Source: Nectonema munidae (Eukaryota > Nematomorpha > Nectonematoida > Nectonematidae). Taken from it: DNA of 64,000 nt. Location of the stretch: the NCBI GenBank assembly GCA_030549495.1, contig JAUIRK010000936.1, forward strand, positions 620,001 through 684,000, in the 5' to 3' direction. The notes beneath the pieces were generated by a model that saw only the letters and a list, made by a program, of their open reading frames with translations, made no database searches and was not told the origin of the DNA. Each line of letters starts with the position of its first letter. Position 1 is the stretch's first letter. Shown here piece by piece: positions 36,089 to 46,344 of the stretch. The position numbers and the translations under genes are program-made.

Positions 36089-37606
36089 ATGGTTGTTATA
36101 ATGAAGCCAAAAGAAACGAACCAAAATCAGAATGAACAAGAAGAACTTAGCGTTAGTGAAGATGACGAAAATTTTGATGAATCTTTTAATGTTTTTCTCC
36201 ATGACTTCAGTGTTTTGAACGTTAAAAAATGTTACAAACTCGGTGCTTTATCCGGCATAGAGAATAAAATTAATACTAACAAAGTTAACACTAAGGTTAA
36301 ATGTGTCTTCACAGAAAAGTGTAAAATGATTCTAAATGAAGATGATAAAGGTATCAAATTGAAAGATAAATCCGATAGAGCAACTGTTGAACAGGTTCTC
36401 GATCCTAGAACCATGATGATTCTCTTCAAACTCGTCAATAAAGGTTTCATTACCAGCATCAATGGCTGTGTTAGTACAGGTAAAGAGGCTAATGTTTATT
36501 ATGCAACCAGTGAAAAACATGGAGATCTAGCCGTTAAAATTTATAAAACTTCCATCCTAACCTTCAAAGATAGGCAACAATACGTGACGGGCGAATATAG
36601 ATGGCGCAGTGGCTACTGTCGTAAGAATCCTCGTAAAATGGTGAAGTTATGGGCTGAAAAGGAGTTTCGCAATTTACTTCGAATGGCCAAGCAAGACATT
36701 CCCTGCCCCAAGCCACTCTTGCTAAAGAACAATATTTTGTTCATGACCTTCGTAGGCGAGAATGGCTGGCCGTGTAACCTACTGCATGACGCTGAATTGA
36801 CTCACGAAGAAGCTTGTAGCATTTATTTTGAGTGTGTTATCATAATGTGGAAGTTATACCGAGATTGTAAGTTGGTTCATGCTGATTTCAGTGCCTTCAA
36901 CATCATGCTCACTTCTGATAAAAAGCCAATAATCATTGATGTATCGCAGTCCGTCGAACATGAGCATCCCAGAGCTTTGCACTTTTTGCGTCGTGACGCA
37001 CTTAACATTTCAAATTTCTTTTTGAAGTGGGATGTACTTGTTCTGTCTGTGCAGCAACTTTTTGATTTCATTGTCGATACTGCAGTTACCCATGAGAACA
37101 AGGAAGATTATTTGAATGAACTACTTGACTCCGTTTGTGCACCTTGTGATTCTTCTTTTACAGACTCTGTTTTTCAAAATGTCTTTATTCCTCAAAATTT
37201 ATCAAGTGTTGTGAACTTTGAAAATGATATTGACGAAATTAACCAAGGTTTACAACCCAATCTTTTATATCCTAAAATTATTGGAATGAGAGATAACATG
37301 TCTGACGCACGTACAACGATTCCTCCAATAATTGAAGATAACGCGAACAGTTCTTCCAGTACTAGTGATGATTTAAGTAGCAGCTCAGAGAACGAGGATG
37401 ATGGCAATGATACCGCCCTACCTCAAGAAAAACGACCAAAGTGTGTGGGTAGAGTGAGAAACGAATCTCCTAACTCAAAAAAACTTCGAAAATGCGCAGT
37501 TAAAGAAGAAAATCGCGAAAAACGAAAGAATAAACGACCTAAACGCGTTAAAAGGAGAAAAGAGGAAATTAAAAAGCGTGGGCACAAACTCAAATCTAAA
37601 TCGTGA
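36089..37606 (+). CDS. RIOK1: RIO kinase 1 (atypical serine/threonine kinase/ATPase of 40S maturation)
   Basis: A 505-residue protein in one uninterrupted frame with all RIO1 landmarks. The nucleotide-binding loop is STGKEANVYYA (residues 129-139), the ATP-contacting lysine is in LAVKIYKTS (Lys150), and the RIO1-specific segment is GYCRKNPRKMVKLWAEKEFR. The catalytic loop is LVHADFSAFNIML (Asp266; usual form LVHADLSEYNxL), and the metal-binding Asp284 lies in IIIDVSQSVEHEHPRALHFL. The N-terminus is acidic (EDDENFDES). The C-terminus has a serine/acidic stretch near residues 420-445 and then a strongly basic, lysine/arginine-rich tail. In other eukaryotes RIO1 is a mostly cytoplasmic enzyme acting late in 18S rRNA processing and 40S subunit release. 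The start at 36089 leaves a normal-length N-terminus, and AATAAA signals follow the stop. Human RIOK1 is 568 residues and intron-rich. The intron-less form here is notable, but the reading frame is intact and substitutions spare catalytic residues, so it is likely functional. Confidence 0.97.
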   Translation: MVVIMKPKETNQNQNEQEELSVSEDDENFDESFNVFLHDFSVLNVKKCYKLGALSGIENKINTNKVNTKVKCVFTEKCKMILNEDDKGIKLKDKSDRATVEQVLDPRTMMILFKLVNKGFITSINGCVSTGKEANVYYATSEKHGDLAVKIYKTSILTFKDRQQYVTGEYRWRSGYCRKNPRKMVKLWAEKEFRNLLRMAKQDIPCPKPLLLKNNILFMTFVGENGWPCNLLHDAELTHEEACSIYFECVIIMWKLYRDCKLVHADFSAFNIMLTSDKKPIIIDVSQSVEHEHPRALHFLRRDALNISNFFLKWDVLVLSVQQLFDFIVDTAVTHENKEDYLNELLDSVCAPCDSSFTDSVFQNVFIPQNLSSVVNFENDIDEINQGLQPNLLYPKIIGMRDNMSDARTTIPPIIEDNANSSSSTSDDLSSSSENEDDGNDTALPQEKRPKCVGRVRNESPNSKKLRKCAVKEENREKRKNKRPKRVKRRKEEIKKRGHKLKSKS

Positions 37607-37611
37607 TTATA

Positions 37612-37645
37612 AATAAATACAGAGTCGTTCTTTTACATAAATAAA
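37612..37645 (+). promoter_or_regulatory. Polyadenylation signals of RIOK1
   Basis: AATAAA occurs at 37612-37617, six bases after the stop codon, and again at 37640-37645. The second, followed by a T-run and GTTTTTTTATGTCT, is a good candidate signal with a U/GU-rich downstream element. Confidence 0.55.
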
Positions 37646-37649
37646 TGTT

Positions 37650-39412
37650 TTTTTATGTCTACATGCTTTTGTGAATATTTAGCTTTATGTTTTTAAATGG
37701 GAAATACCCTTTTAGTTATTTTTTTGATATTTTCGTAAAAAAAGTATCTTTTAAATTTACAAAATATCTCTAAGAATGTCTGTGTTTATCTTTTTTGAAT
37801 ATCGTAAGAATGAAAAAGGTTAAATTCAACACCTACCGACTTCGACTAGAGAAGGGAATTTTTTCCTGATTTAAAATACTTAAAAAACTTTTAGGAGCAT
37901 TTAAAATCTCCCCAACCCTGTCTGCATATGGTGCTACGTGTAAAATAATTATTGCTTCTTCCACTTATTTATGGAAAATGTAATCGTAAAGATGTCCATT
38001 TGTTTCTAGAAAAAGCGCAAGACAAAATAATTTGATAGAAAACTACTTTTTACCGATTACTGCCCGAAGTTTATGACTTTCCTACTTAACAGTTCAATTT
38101 TCCCTATTTGATCTTTTTTTCCTACTTTTATGAAATAAATTGAATACCCACTACAGAGACTAAAATTCACGAAAGATTACATCTACCCCAATGGCAGTAA
38201 TGGCAAAATCTTAATATTATTTAAAAATTAAAAAAATTTTTGATTTTGACTTTACAATCTTCAAGATGCATTTGCTACACTGATTAATTATAGTTAATAT
38301 TTGAAAAATTTTAAAAATGTACAATTTTTGCAATCCATTACACTAAATAAAAAACAAATTAAATGCAGTTAAAAATGACTGTTTGACCAAATGGCTTAGG
38401 TTGTGTGAAACCTTCTCAATACATGCGATTTTGTGATTTCCCCGCCTGTGCTTATTCTCACCATTTTTACACTAAAGAAAAGTTTTTATCTCTAAATTTA
38501 TGAATATTATAGTCTTGTAAAATCTATAGCCATCACTAAACTGTTTTTAAAATGTATTAAGATTCGTATTTTCTATACCAACGCTTTTTTTAAGCGAGGA
38601 GCGATCAACCATTTTAGGTGTGGGCCACATTTAAGTATGATTAGGGTTTAGCGGGCCTCAATGAAATTCGATTCTATGAAAATTTTAAAAGGATATTAAT
38701 ACATTGCAAATAGTTTGCAAATTATTTACACTTATTTTGTTCCATTTTAAACACTTCTTTTTAATAATTTTGAAGAAAAGGACTTGACGCTGTTTTAAAA
38801 TGTGACAAAACTTTGATGTCTTTGACGGGAAGTTTTGAAAAGTTTACGAAAAAACTTTTAAATAAAAATTGTAAACTTTAAGATCTACACAGAGCCACAT
38901 AAAAAGTTTAATTAAGTTTTATTTATAAACTATTTTTTCTAACTAAAATGATATTTTGAAAGGTGAAACTTTCATATGACAAATAATACAGAAAAGAAAC
39001 ATCAGAAGTGCGTTAAATTTGGAAAGTTAGCATAACCTAAAGATGGCGAAAATTTTTATTTTTTTGATTAAAAAAAAATAAACAAAAAGATTATTTACAT
39101 CATATTTATCATAAAATATAAAAACACACATCTTTGCAATATTAAGAAAAAGAATTACGTCAATTAAATATCAAGCGCAGTAACTGCTCCCTCCCTCATT
39201 TTAGAAACTTTTTTGTATAACTTATAAAAAAACCGATCAAAAATTTTGAGTTATAATTCCTCTTATCAAATTTCAACGATGTGCTCTCCGGTTCCATAAA
39301 TGTACTTAAGATGATAAAATGAAAAATTTAATATTTTTTTAAAAAGAAGAAAAAATTTATTATATTAAATAAAGTAGGTAGAAAGTATATTAGTCAGCAT
39401 AAAATTTAATTG
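37650..39412. other. Intergenic, no gene seen
   Basis: AT-rich DNA with only short chance frames. A segment near 38600-38660 (gcgatcaaccattttaggtg, then gtgggccaca) may be a worn hAT-like terminus. No partner was found. Confidence 0.4.
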
Positions 39413-39499
39413 TCAATCTTTTTCCTCTGCCATTGTTGTCTCAGTAATATCTCTGATGTCACGAATAAGAGATTCATAGTCACAAATAAGGAAACACTT
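39413..39499 (-). other. Short coding-like frame, unrecognised
   Basis: On the minus strand a 28-codon stop-to-stop frame reads LICDYESLIRDIRDITETTM and then AEEKD before its stop. The composition is protein-like (acidic, amphipathic), unlike the surroundings. No acceptor site is clear upstream. It may be a last exon, a repeat piece or chance. Confidence 0.2.
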
Positions 39500-39687
39500 T
39501 CAAAATTATGACTTTCGAGTTAGCAAACATAAAGAGGAATTAAAACATTTAAAATTTACAGGAGAAAAGGCAAAGGGATATGCGTCTATCTATCCATTGA
39601 AATTTCTCTAGTATTACTATATCGAAGTTTTAGAATGTTAAAAAAGAATGATAGTATATGTTATGTAATCTATCCGTATTAACATTA

Positions 39688-40000
39688 AGAGATTTTAGGC
39701 TTATGGTTGGGGTAAGATAATGCCATTTTTATAACATATTTGCAAAAGATTTGTTAATTTTAGGGTTAAATACTCTCATTTTTAAAAAATATTTGCTAAA
39801 TGAATAAGAGATTTTTCAGGCTTAAGGTGGGGTTAAATAATATCATTATTTTCAAAAAGAACGAGATTATTGAGGCTTATTTATGTTTAGGGTTAGATAA
39901 TAATTTCATTTTAAAATATATTTTCAAAAAAAAAAAGATATTTTTAGGCATAAGGCTAGGATTAGATATTGTCATTCTTAAAATATTTTTCAAGAAGTGA
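39688..40000 (+). repeat. Degenerate tandem repeat, about four units
   Basis: Units of roughly 60-120 bp share AGATTTTTAGGCTTAAGG-like text, then GGGTTAGATAATATCATT-like text, then a TAAAATATTTTTCAA-like stretch. Units begin near 39688, 39808, 39865 and 39936. The open frame at 39800-40000 is a consequence of the repeat. Confidence 0.6.
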
Positions 40001-40008
40001 AACTTTAA

Positions 40009-40173
40009 ATTTGTTGGCTCTTTGAATTTAATAAAAAGAAAGCAACCAATTTTAATGCACGTTATGCCGGAGCCAACGAAACAAAAAGTTATCTTTCATA
40101 TGCTGAACCTACTGCTAATGAAAGCTCAAAAAAAGCATTATTGATATATTTATTCGGGCCAAAGCCAAACTGA
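40009..40173 (+). other. 54-codon coding-like frame, unrecognised
   Basis: Stop-to-stop frame containing NARYAGANETKSYLSYAEPT and then ANESSKKALL, ending PKPN before TGA. Composition is rich in Ala, Glu, Ser and Tyr, unlike chance frames in this AT-rich DNA. It follows the tandem repeat directly. I cannot name the family, and it may be a transposon protein fragment. Confidence 0.3.
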
Positions 40174-40291
40174 TGTTTGTATAAAAAAATCAATTTTTTC
40201 TAGATAATCTAATATTTCACATAAACAATATTTGAAAAAAATTTCAAAAAATGTAATTACCTTTTAAAAAAAATAGAGTCCTCTAAGATCA

Positions 40292-40531
40292 GGGACGTGC
40301 AGATAATTATTTAAGGGCAGGTGCTCAAGTATAGAGACTTTAGGGGCAGGTGCTCAAGTAGAGAAAACGGCTGAAATATAGTAATCATCATAGAGTCTAC
40401 TGAATTATTTACCACTAAAACTAAGAAATTTATAAGAAAAAATTATATAAACTTATTCATAAATGTCTATGAGGTATTTGTGTGAGTACGGCCTCATGTG
40501 CCTTAGTCTATCTTTATCCACGTCACTGGTT
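40292..40531. mobile_element. hAT-like miniature element
   Basis: The left end CAGGGACGTGCAGATAA and the reverse complement of the right end CCAGTGACGTGGATAAAG form short inverted repeats. The interior has duplicated AGGGGCAGGTGCTCAAGTA text, with a further gggcaggtgct near 40583. Flanking 8-mers (TCTAAGAT, GTTTAGAC) agree poorly, so the ends are approximate. Confidence 0.45.
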
Positions 40532-41055
40532 TAGACATAACACATACCTCTATAAAGAACAATTTTAAAACAGGAGAAAAAAGGGCAGGTGCTTTAAGAA
40601 AAAAGCTAAAATTAAAAACCTTTCTAAAAAAATTAGATAAAATTAAATTGATGCAACAATTTTACTGATAGTGCTATTGCGTGCACTAAAAAGTACATGA
40701 ATTTGATGTTTATTTCTGGTGAAATAGTTATGAAAAGAAGAAAAACTAAATTGACGACCATTTTTTATCAATTCTTACACGAAAATATATACATAAATGT
40801 TCTTATAATGGCGCTATATCTTTAAATTGGATAGGAAGATTGAAAAACATTCATTCGAACATCCATAATATATATAAGCATGAGAATAAAATAACTTTTT
40901 TTTAAATAGTAGTGATTTGTACGATTTTTATTTAAAAAACACCATATTCTTTATAATTTGATACCAAGATACCAGTGTTGGATCCAAGTGAAGACAAAAT
41001 CCCTGAGGGGGCTCATGGGCCCCCACTTATGAAAAATGGCTAAAGGGTGTACCAT

Positions 41056-41190
41056 GGGGGTTTTCATCGAAAATGCACAATTGTGCCGCTTGTATCGAAC
41101 TATGAGGAAGGCAAGCTTGATCGGGTATCGAACCAAAGACCCTGAGTTATCAAATCGAGCATATAACCTACCTAACTCACACCCTCTCTA
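41056..41190 (-). mobile_element. tRNA-derived SINE, family B, copy 1
   Basis: On the minus strand the head (GGGTGTGAGTTAGGTAGGTT) is followed by a B box in TTGGTTCGATACC. The body matches the other two family B copies (43186-43460, 60008-60140): CCTCATAGTTCGATACAAGC, GGCACAATTG and TTTTCGATGAAAAC. Confidence 0.7.
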
Positions 41191-41457
41191 ACCTAAACTA
41201 ACTAAGCTTAAATTAAATATTTTATAACCGCATTAAATTTACATTTCTGAATTGGCCCCCATCGCAAAAATAGTATATATGGATACCGGCTCGCAGTATC
41301 CCTTTTTAGTTCTATTTTGTCTTTTTGCAATTTTATTTGAATTTAACTTTTCGATTTTGTTATATTTATATTGTTTTGACTGTCATTTTTATTTAAGTTT
41401 TTTTAATTTTATATTTGGACATTATTTTTAAATTAAATTTTTAACAGCATATTTTGC

Positions 41458-41640
41458 TGGTGGTAATGATATACTTACAATTGTACATAGAAGGAATGTT
41501 GTAATATTTGGAATTCTAAGTTCTCTTGTATTCGTTCATCAGCACTCATTACTCCCCAAAGATAGAAGTTTCAAGTCTGAAAAAAAGTGTAATTCTGATT
41601 TTTATCACAACTCTAAAAATTTTGAACAAGATTTTTTTCA
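41458..41640 (+). other. Candidate exon or coding island, unidentified
   Basis: After the acceptor-like tttttaacag (ending 41457) a frame reads YFAGGNDILTIVHRRNVVIF, then GILSSLVFVHQHSLLPKD, and stays open until about 41640. No good donor keeps phase with the next island. It is listed because its composition is protein-like and it lies on the same strand as the exons at 42828 and 44266. Confidence 0.3.
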
Positions 41641-41733
41641 CTGATTTTAAACGTAAAAGCCAATATTACTAATGGGGAATTAGTAGAAATTGAGGCAGGA
41701 GAACAAACGTGTTCTAAACAAATTGGCGTTTCG
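41626..41733 (+). other. Candidate exon or coding island, unidentified
   Basis: A frame different from that of the preceding island reads LNVKANITNGELVEIEAGEQ and then TCSKQIGVS, stopping at a GTAAAA donor-like site at 41734. The text has a beta-strand-like character. No strong acceptor was found. Confidence 0.3.
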
Positions 41734-42114
41734 GTAAAAGTTGTTATTTTCTTTTCTTTTTGATTTCTGACTTAATGATGGGTATGGAACAATTAGTTGG
41801 TTAGTTAATTAACATTGATATAAAGTGTAAGCTGTGTATAGGTTTAGAGTAGTAAAGTGTGTTTGGAATTATAAAGTCACTCTATATACTTTTATCTTAA
41901 ACACACTGTTCGGTAAAAAGATTTTTGCATCATGGCTACCTGTACAGCCAGTTAAAGAATTTTTAATCTAGCTAGCTGGTCAAATTGTAAATGAAAGATA
42001 GAAATTCTTGAAGTCTTCTCTTTGAACAATAACTTATTTATAAATAGTAGAGATAAATTGTACATATTTAAATAACGCGACTTTTAGCATTTACTCGCAT
42101 AATTTTTGTTGCAG

Positions 42115-42183
42115 GTTTGGACAAACGCGCGCCTATTTTGTCGTGTATAACGTGGGTGTGGCTAAAGAATTTCTCTCCTTGCA
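42115..42183 (+). other. Candidate short exon, unidentified
   Basis: A good acceptor, aatttttgttgcag, precedes a frame reading FGQTRAYFVVYNVGVAKEFL that reaches a GTACTC donor-like site at 42184. The phase does not fit the next island at 42828, so either the donor or the exon is wrong. The text is GC-richer than its surroundings and could also be repeat-derived. Confidence 0.25.
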
Positions 42184-42827
42184 GTACTCATATACATATA
42201 TATAAAGTCAAAAATTTATGACTTCTTTGAGTGCACCCTTTTGTGAAGTAAGGGGTAGAAAATATGGATTGCATCAAAACTCATTATATTCCCTGAAAAT
42301 ATATCATTTATTGGTTTTAGTATTTGTGGTAAAATACTCATTTTTAATTACTAAAATGTAGCTAAATTTTTCTGAAGCCTGTATTTTCTAAGTTCAGCAT
42401 TGTGTTTAGATCATTTCACTTTTAATAACTTATATGCTGCATCAGTGACATTTCATCTCCCTTGATGTGACAAAAAAAAACCATGAAAAGAACTTTTTAG
42501 ACGAATTGATTCTTTTCACTAGTATCGCAAGATTTTATTGATAAGTTGTGTAAATTCTTCTAGGCCTTATCGCCTTTCACAATTTATTTATTTAATCAAA
42601 GATGAAGTGATGATTTATTTCTATTAAAAAGCAATCATGTGGAAAATTTGCTGTCTGTATCATAAATACAAAACTCCTAAAATTTCTCTCACATTGATTG
42701 TTAATTTTCATGCAAAAAATTGTTCCTCTGACAATTTATATACTTCTCTTTTATCCAAAATGTGAAACTTCAAGCAGTAAGCAAAAAAGTTAATTACCTT
42801 GCTTATTATTATTCTAAGAAAATTTAG

Positions 42828-43052
42828 GGTTTGGTCTTCGATTATATCACTCAGAAACGCATCAGGCATTCAGTAATTCCCTGGTTGTTCACTATGAAAT
42901 TGCCAAAAATACATTACTCAAGAGAGAAAACCTCACCAAAAAGATCGAAATATTTTTGAAAAAGGAAGGCGCAAATGTGAAAGTGTTTCATAGGATTCTG
43001 GCAAAAACTCATCACTTTTTTATCGTTCCTTGCTTAGTACTTGTTGAAAGAG
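42828..43052 (+). CDS. Candidate exon of an unidentified host gene
   Basis: An open 75-codon frame with protein-like composition starts right after an AG acceptor (ctaagaaaatttag): GLRLYHSETHQAFSNSLVVH, YEIAKNTLLKRENLTKKIEI, then LKKEGANVKVFHRILAKTHH and PCLVLVERG. A GTTACT donor at 43053 leaves one base, which the GG at the start of the 44266 exon completes to a glycine codon. The two exons therefore splice in phase. The intron between them contains a family B SINE with a tandem head duplication. I do not recognise the protein. The coding state is supported by length, composition and phase only. Confidence 0.45.
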
Positions 43053-43185
43053 GTTACTTTATTAAAAATCTTTTTTGATTATTATTTTATATATAATGCA
43101 TTTTCATTAATTTGTTAGTATTTACGTACACTTTAAAAACATATATAGTATTTCTTAAAGGTAAAGGTAAAGGATAGGGTGTTTT

Positions 43186-43460
43186 CATCGAAAAGGCACA
43201 ATTGCGCCGCTTGTATCGAACTATGAGCAAAGCAGGCTTGATGCGGAATCGAACCCAAGACCTTGAGTTATCGAATCCAGCATCTAACCAACCCTACTCA
43301 CGCCCCCTTACTAAAAAAATATAAGAGGAACCCAAGACCTTGAGTTATCGAATCCAGCATCTAACCAACCCTACTCACGCCCCCTTACTAAAAAAATATA
43401 AGAGGAACCCAAGACCTTGAGTTATCGAATCGAACATCTAACCAACCATACTCATACCCC
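43186..43460 (-). mobile_element. tRNA-derived SINE, family B, copy 2, with tandemly repeated head
   Basis: The body (AAAGGCACAATTGCGCCGCT, GTATCGAACTATGAG) is followed by the tRNA-like head. On the minus strand the head carries CTTGGGTTCGATTCC as its B box. The head plus a short spacer is repeated: unit starts (GAACCCAAGA) at 43251, 43328 and 43405, an exact 77-bp period. The first two units are almost identical and the third is a little diverged. Confidence 0.75.
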
Positions 43461-44265
43461 TTGTCATATCGTTGCAACGATAAAAAATATTTAGCTTAAA
43501 GCTAAAATAAAAGCATTATAACCAGGGCAAACACTTTTTGACCAAATAAAAATTTGAATTTTTTTTAATTAAAACGACTCGTTTCTTAGATCATATTTGA
43601 TTAATAAAAAAAATTAAAAAAAAATTTGAGTAAAATAACTATTATAGCTTTAAAATAATATTTGGTATTTTTTTTTTAAAATTGTTGTTTAAATTTTTGT
43701 TTAGCTTAAAAACTTATTTTTGAACTTTATGATAAAAAATTCCAAAAAATTGGAGAAAATATAGTTGAAATTAGTTTATAGGTTTACAGTGACTTTTTGT
43801 TATTTTTAAAAAAATGGACTTTATTGAATTTTGTTTGCTCTGATTATGAAGAATAATCTAAGCCATTTTTAAGCCTATTTGATCCATTTTATCAAATCGG
43901 GCCAACCAGTTACTATTTTAGCCTTTTTCTGTATTCTAAGAGCTGACTATAGAAAATGAATTTGTTGAAACTATTGATCAAATAACTATTTTCAAACATT
44001 TTGCAAATAAAAATGCTAGAAAAGTCTTTTTTCTAAGAAACTTGTGTACAATAAGCAGTATGTCTGTTTGTAAGTGTCTTTCCTTGAATTAAAAAAACTA
44101 GAAATGCGTTTTTTATTTCTTCGTTAAATACGAGCACACTGCACAAATTATAAACACATTAAAATTTTTACTTTTATCGAGTAGAAACCGAGAGGAAGAA
44201 TATATCTAATTGTTTCCTTCAATTTATTAGCGTCTGGCCTGCAGTAACTTTATTTTCTAATTTAG

Positions 44266-45029
44266 GGATCTATCAATTCTACGCCAATAATGAAGAAACT
44301 AATATATTGATGAGTAATTTGACGGTTGAATTTCCGAAAATTTTGATCGATGTTCAGATGGTTGAAAAAACTAACTTATTGAAAGCGAAATTACATTTTG
44401 CCCAATGTTTCTCATGTTCTCTCCTTAAAGTGAATGTTTATGGAGGAAACCTTGAAATTTTCAAAGTTCATCACTTACTTCCTAGTTACAACATCACTAC
44501 GAAATTGCAGTCCAAAACATTTCAATTTGATTCCAGCTCAAAAACGATTAATGTAAATATAGGCTGTATCCTTGCGACTTCCAATGATGACTGCTATTTC
44601 TTGCATTTCACAATTTTGGCAAATCTTAGCAAAGTTCTACACTCGATCAGCTCAAAATGCGTCAATTTAAGTATGCTGTTAATAGAAAAGCATAACTTGA
44701 GTGAAGACAACTGCTTTCACAACACCAAACGCGTCTTCTTCAAATCAAAAGTTTTAGCGCCCACGAGTTCTCTACATACCAGCTCCGTGCGAAAACCGCT
44801 TTCTTTAATCTATGAAAATTTTTTTGTCAGAGGAGAACACTTGCAAAAAAATTTTGTAGAAAGCATATCAAGTTTTGGGAGATCTTGCCTCCTTGTTGAT
44901 ATGATTTCTTTGAAGAATAAAGCCGTCAAACGAGTATACGAATCCTGCTACTGTAATTTTCTTGTATTCTTTTACTTTTCTATAAAATGTAGGAAAGTAG
45001 GTATATTTTTGTTCTGCAGGAACTCTTAA
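44266..45029 (+). CDS. Candidate long exon of an unidentified host gene
   Basis: After the acceptor tttctaatttag the frame is open for about 254 codons to a stop at 45027-45029. It reads IYQFYANNEETNILMSNLTV, EFPKILIDVQMVEKTNLLKA, VYGGNLEIFKVHHLLPSYN, and later SLIYENFFVRGEHLQKNFVE. This is by far the longest frame in the window without a known relative. Composition (Ser, Leu, Asn, Lys, Cys) and a lack of low complexity argue for a gene, and the middle looks rich in beta strands. No long membrane helix is clear except a Phe/Leu-rich stretch near the end. That stretch may already be intron, since GTATAC and GTAGGT donor-like sites lie at 44935 and 44997. It joins in phase to 42828-43052. Function unknown. 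Confidence 0.55.
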
Positions 45030-45217
45030 CCAGTGGTAAGAGCTCTAAAAGTGAAAAAAAATGGAAAGTAAGATGATAGTGGTGTTAGATTCGATTTATC
45101 AATATTTCGGCTTTGGATTACAAAATGCAAGCTTAAGTACATTTTCCAAATACCAGCAAAAAATAACAGTTTTCAAAGCCAAGTTTGGTTGAAGGTAAAT
45201 ACAAACAAACTTATGTA

Positions 45218-45871
45218 CTGGCGGATTTAAAGGGATGCGGAACCGGCGTACGCCCCCCCCCCCCTAAAATTGCATTGTCAATTGCTTGAAATTTTTTTTG
45301 ATCTAATTCTTTTCGTAGAACTCAATTATTATGATGCTTTCTGCAAATCGTTTTTTAGATTCAAACTTTCTCTAAAGTGAGAAGCCCTAAAAAATTTTTT
45401 GTTTCAATCGTAGTTAAGTGTGACACTTATTACTTTTATATTATCCTATTTTTTTTTGTAAATTTAATTTAAACACATCAAGTTTTACCACAGCAATTCA
45501 CTTCGCAGTTCAATGAATGAGGATCGTTTTTTAATGCTCTCATTCTTCTTTTTGTTTACAAAGAAATTCGATTGGATATTGACACTATTATTGATATATA
45601 TGCTAAAAAGTGTCCTAGACGGATGAGGCTCTTTAATCCTCTTAGTTCTTAATCTAGTTACTTTCTTATAATAAACTTATAATTTTTTGATATATTATTA
45701 TGATACTCTAAGTTTTATGATAAAAAGTCAATTTTCACTTTTTATTTAACTATTACCCAAAATAAGATAAAAATAGCTTAAAAATTTTGATAAATCTTAA
45801 ATTTATATGCTTCAAATTTGAGTTCTAGTTTAGTAAATCCGCCCCCAATTCCAATGTCTAGATCTGCCCTT
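45218..45871. mobile_element. Non-autonomous hAT-type element, 654 bp, with target duplication
   Basis: The left end CTGGCGGATTTAAAGGG and the reverse complement of the right end AAGGGCAGATCTAGACATTG are inverted relatives. The flanking 8-mers CTTATGTA (45210-45217) and GTTATGTA (45872-45879) agree at 7 of 8 positions. The interior is non-coding and holds a C run near 45256-45267. A truncated, inverted copy is at 14775-15016. Confidence 0.7.
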
Positions 45872-45879
45872 GTTATGTA

Positions 45880-46344
45880 TAGTATATATAATATTATAAG
45901 AAAACTAATTTTGACTTGTCTAACACTAAGATACAATTAGATAAAAATTTAATATCACTTAAAGAGATTATTAGAAATTTAATCGTATTAACCTTATCAA
46001 AATATATAATTCTTACACAAATGTCCATCAAAGACAGAGTCAATTTTCTTATAATAAGTAAACAGAGTTGTCTCCGTTATATATATCAAATAATATTATA
46101 CATATAGATAAATGCGGGTATAAAATTGGTTATAGTGAGAAAAAATTATGAGAGGTTGTCTCCCGTGTCCAACCACTTGAGGTTTTAGGAGATATTATAA
46201 TAAAACTAATTTTATGCAGTATTGAAAATATACCAATAGATTTTTTGCGTTAAATATTTTTGGCCTACGTTACAGTTCGAAAAGAAATACAAACTTCACT
46301 TTTTTTCTTACAGTAAAATCGTCTCGGAATAAAAAATACTATAT
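45880..46344. other. Intergenic, no gene seen
   Basis: AT-rich; the short frame at 45916-46107 is Ile/Leu/Lys-rich and looks like chance. Confidence 0.4.

Noticed and set aside
9963-37606. Functional cluster of 40S biogenesis genes (FSAF1 and RIOK1)
   Set aside because: The two genes are on opposite strands and 26 kb of unrelated transposons apart. There is no sign of shared regulation.
41458-41640. Identification as NPRL2 because of IVHRRNVVIFGILSSLV-like text
   Set aside because: Only a vague similarity to the helical end of that protein; neighbouring islands do not fit, so no name is given.
43251-43460. CRISPR-like direct repeats
   Set aside because: The 77-bp units are contiguous without spacers, are tRNA-derived SINE heads, and the DNA is eukaryotic.
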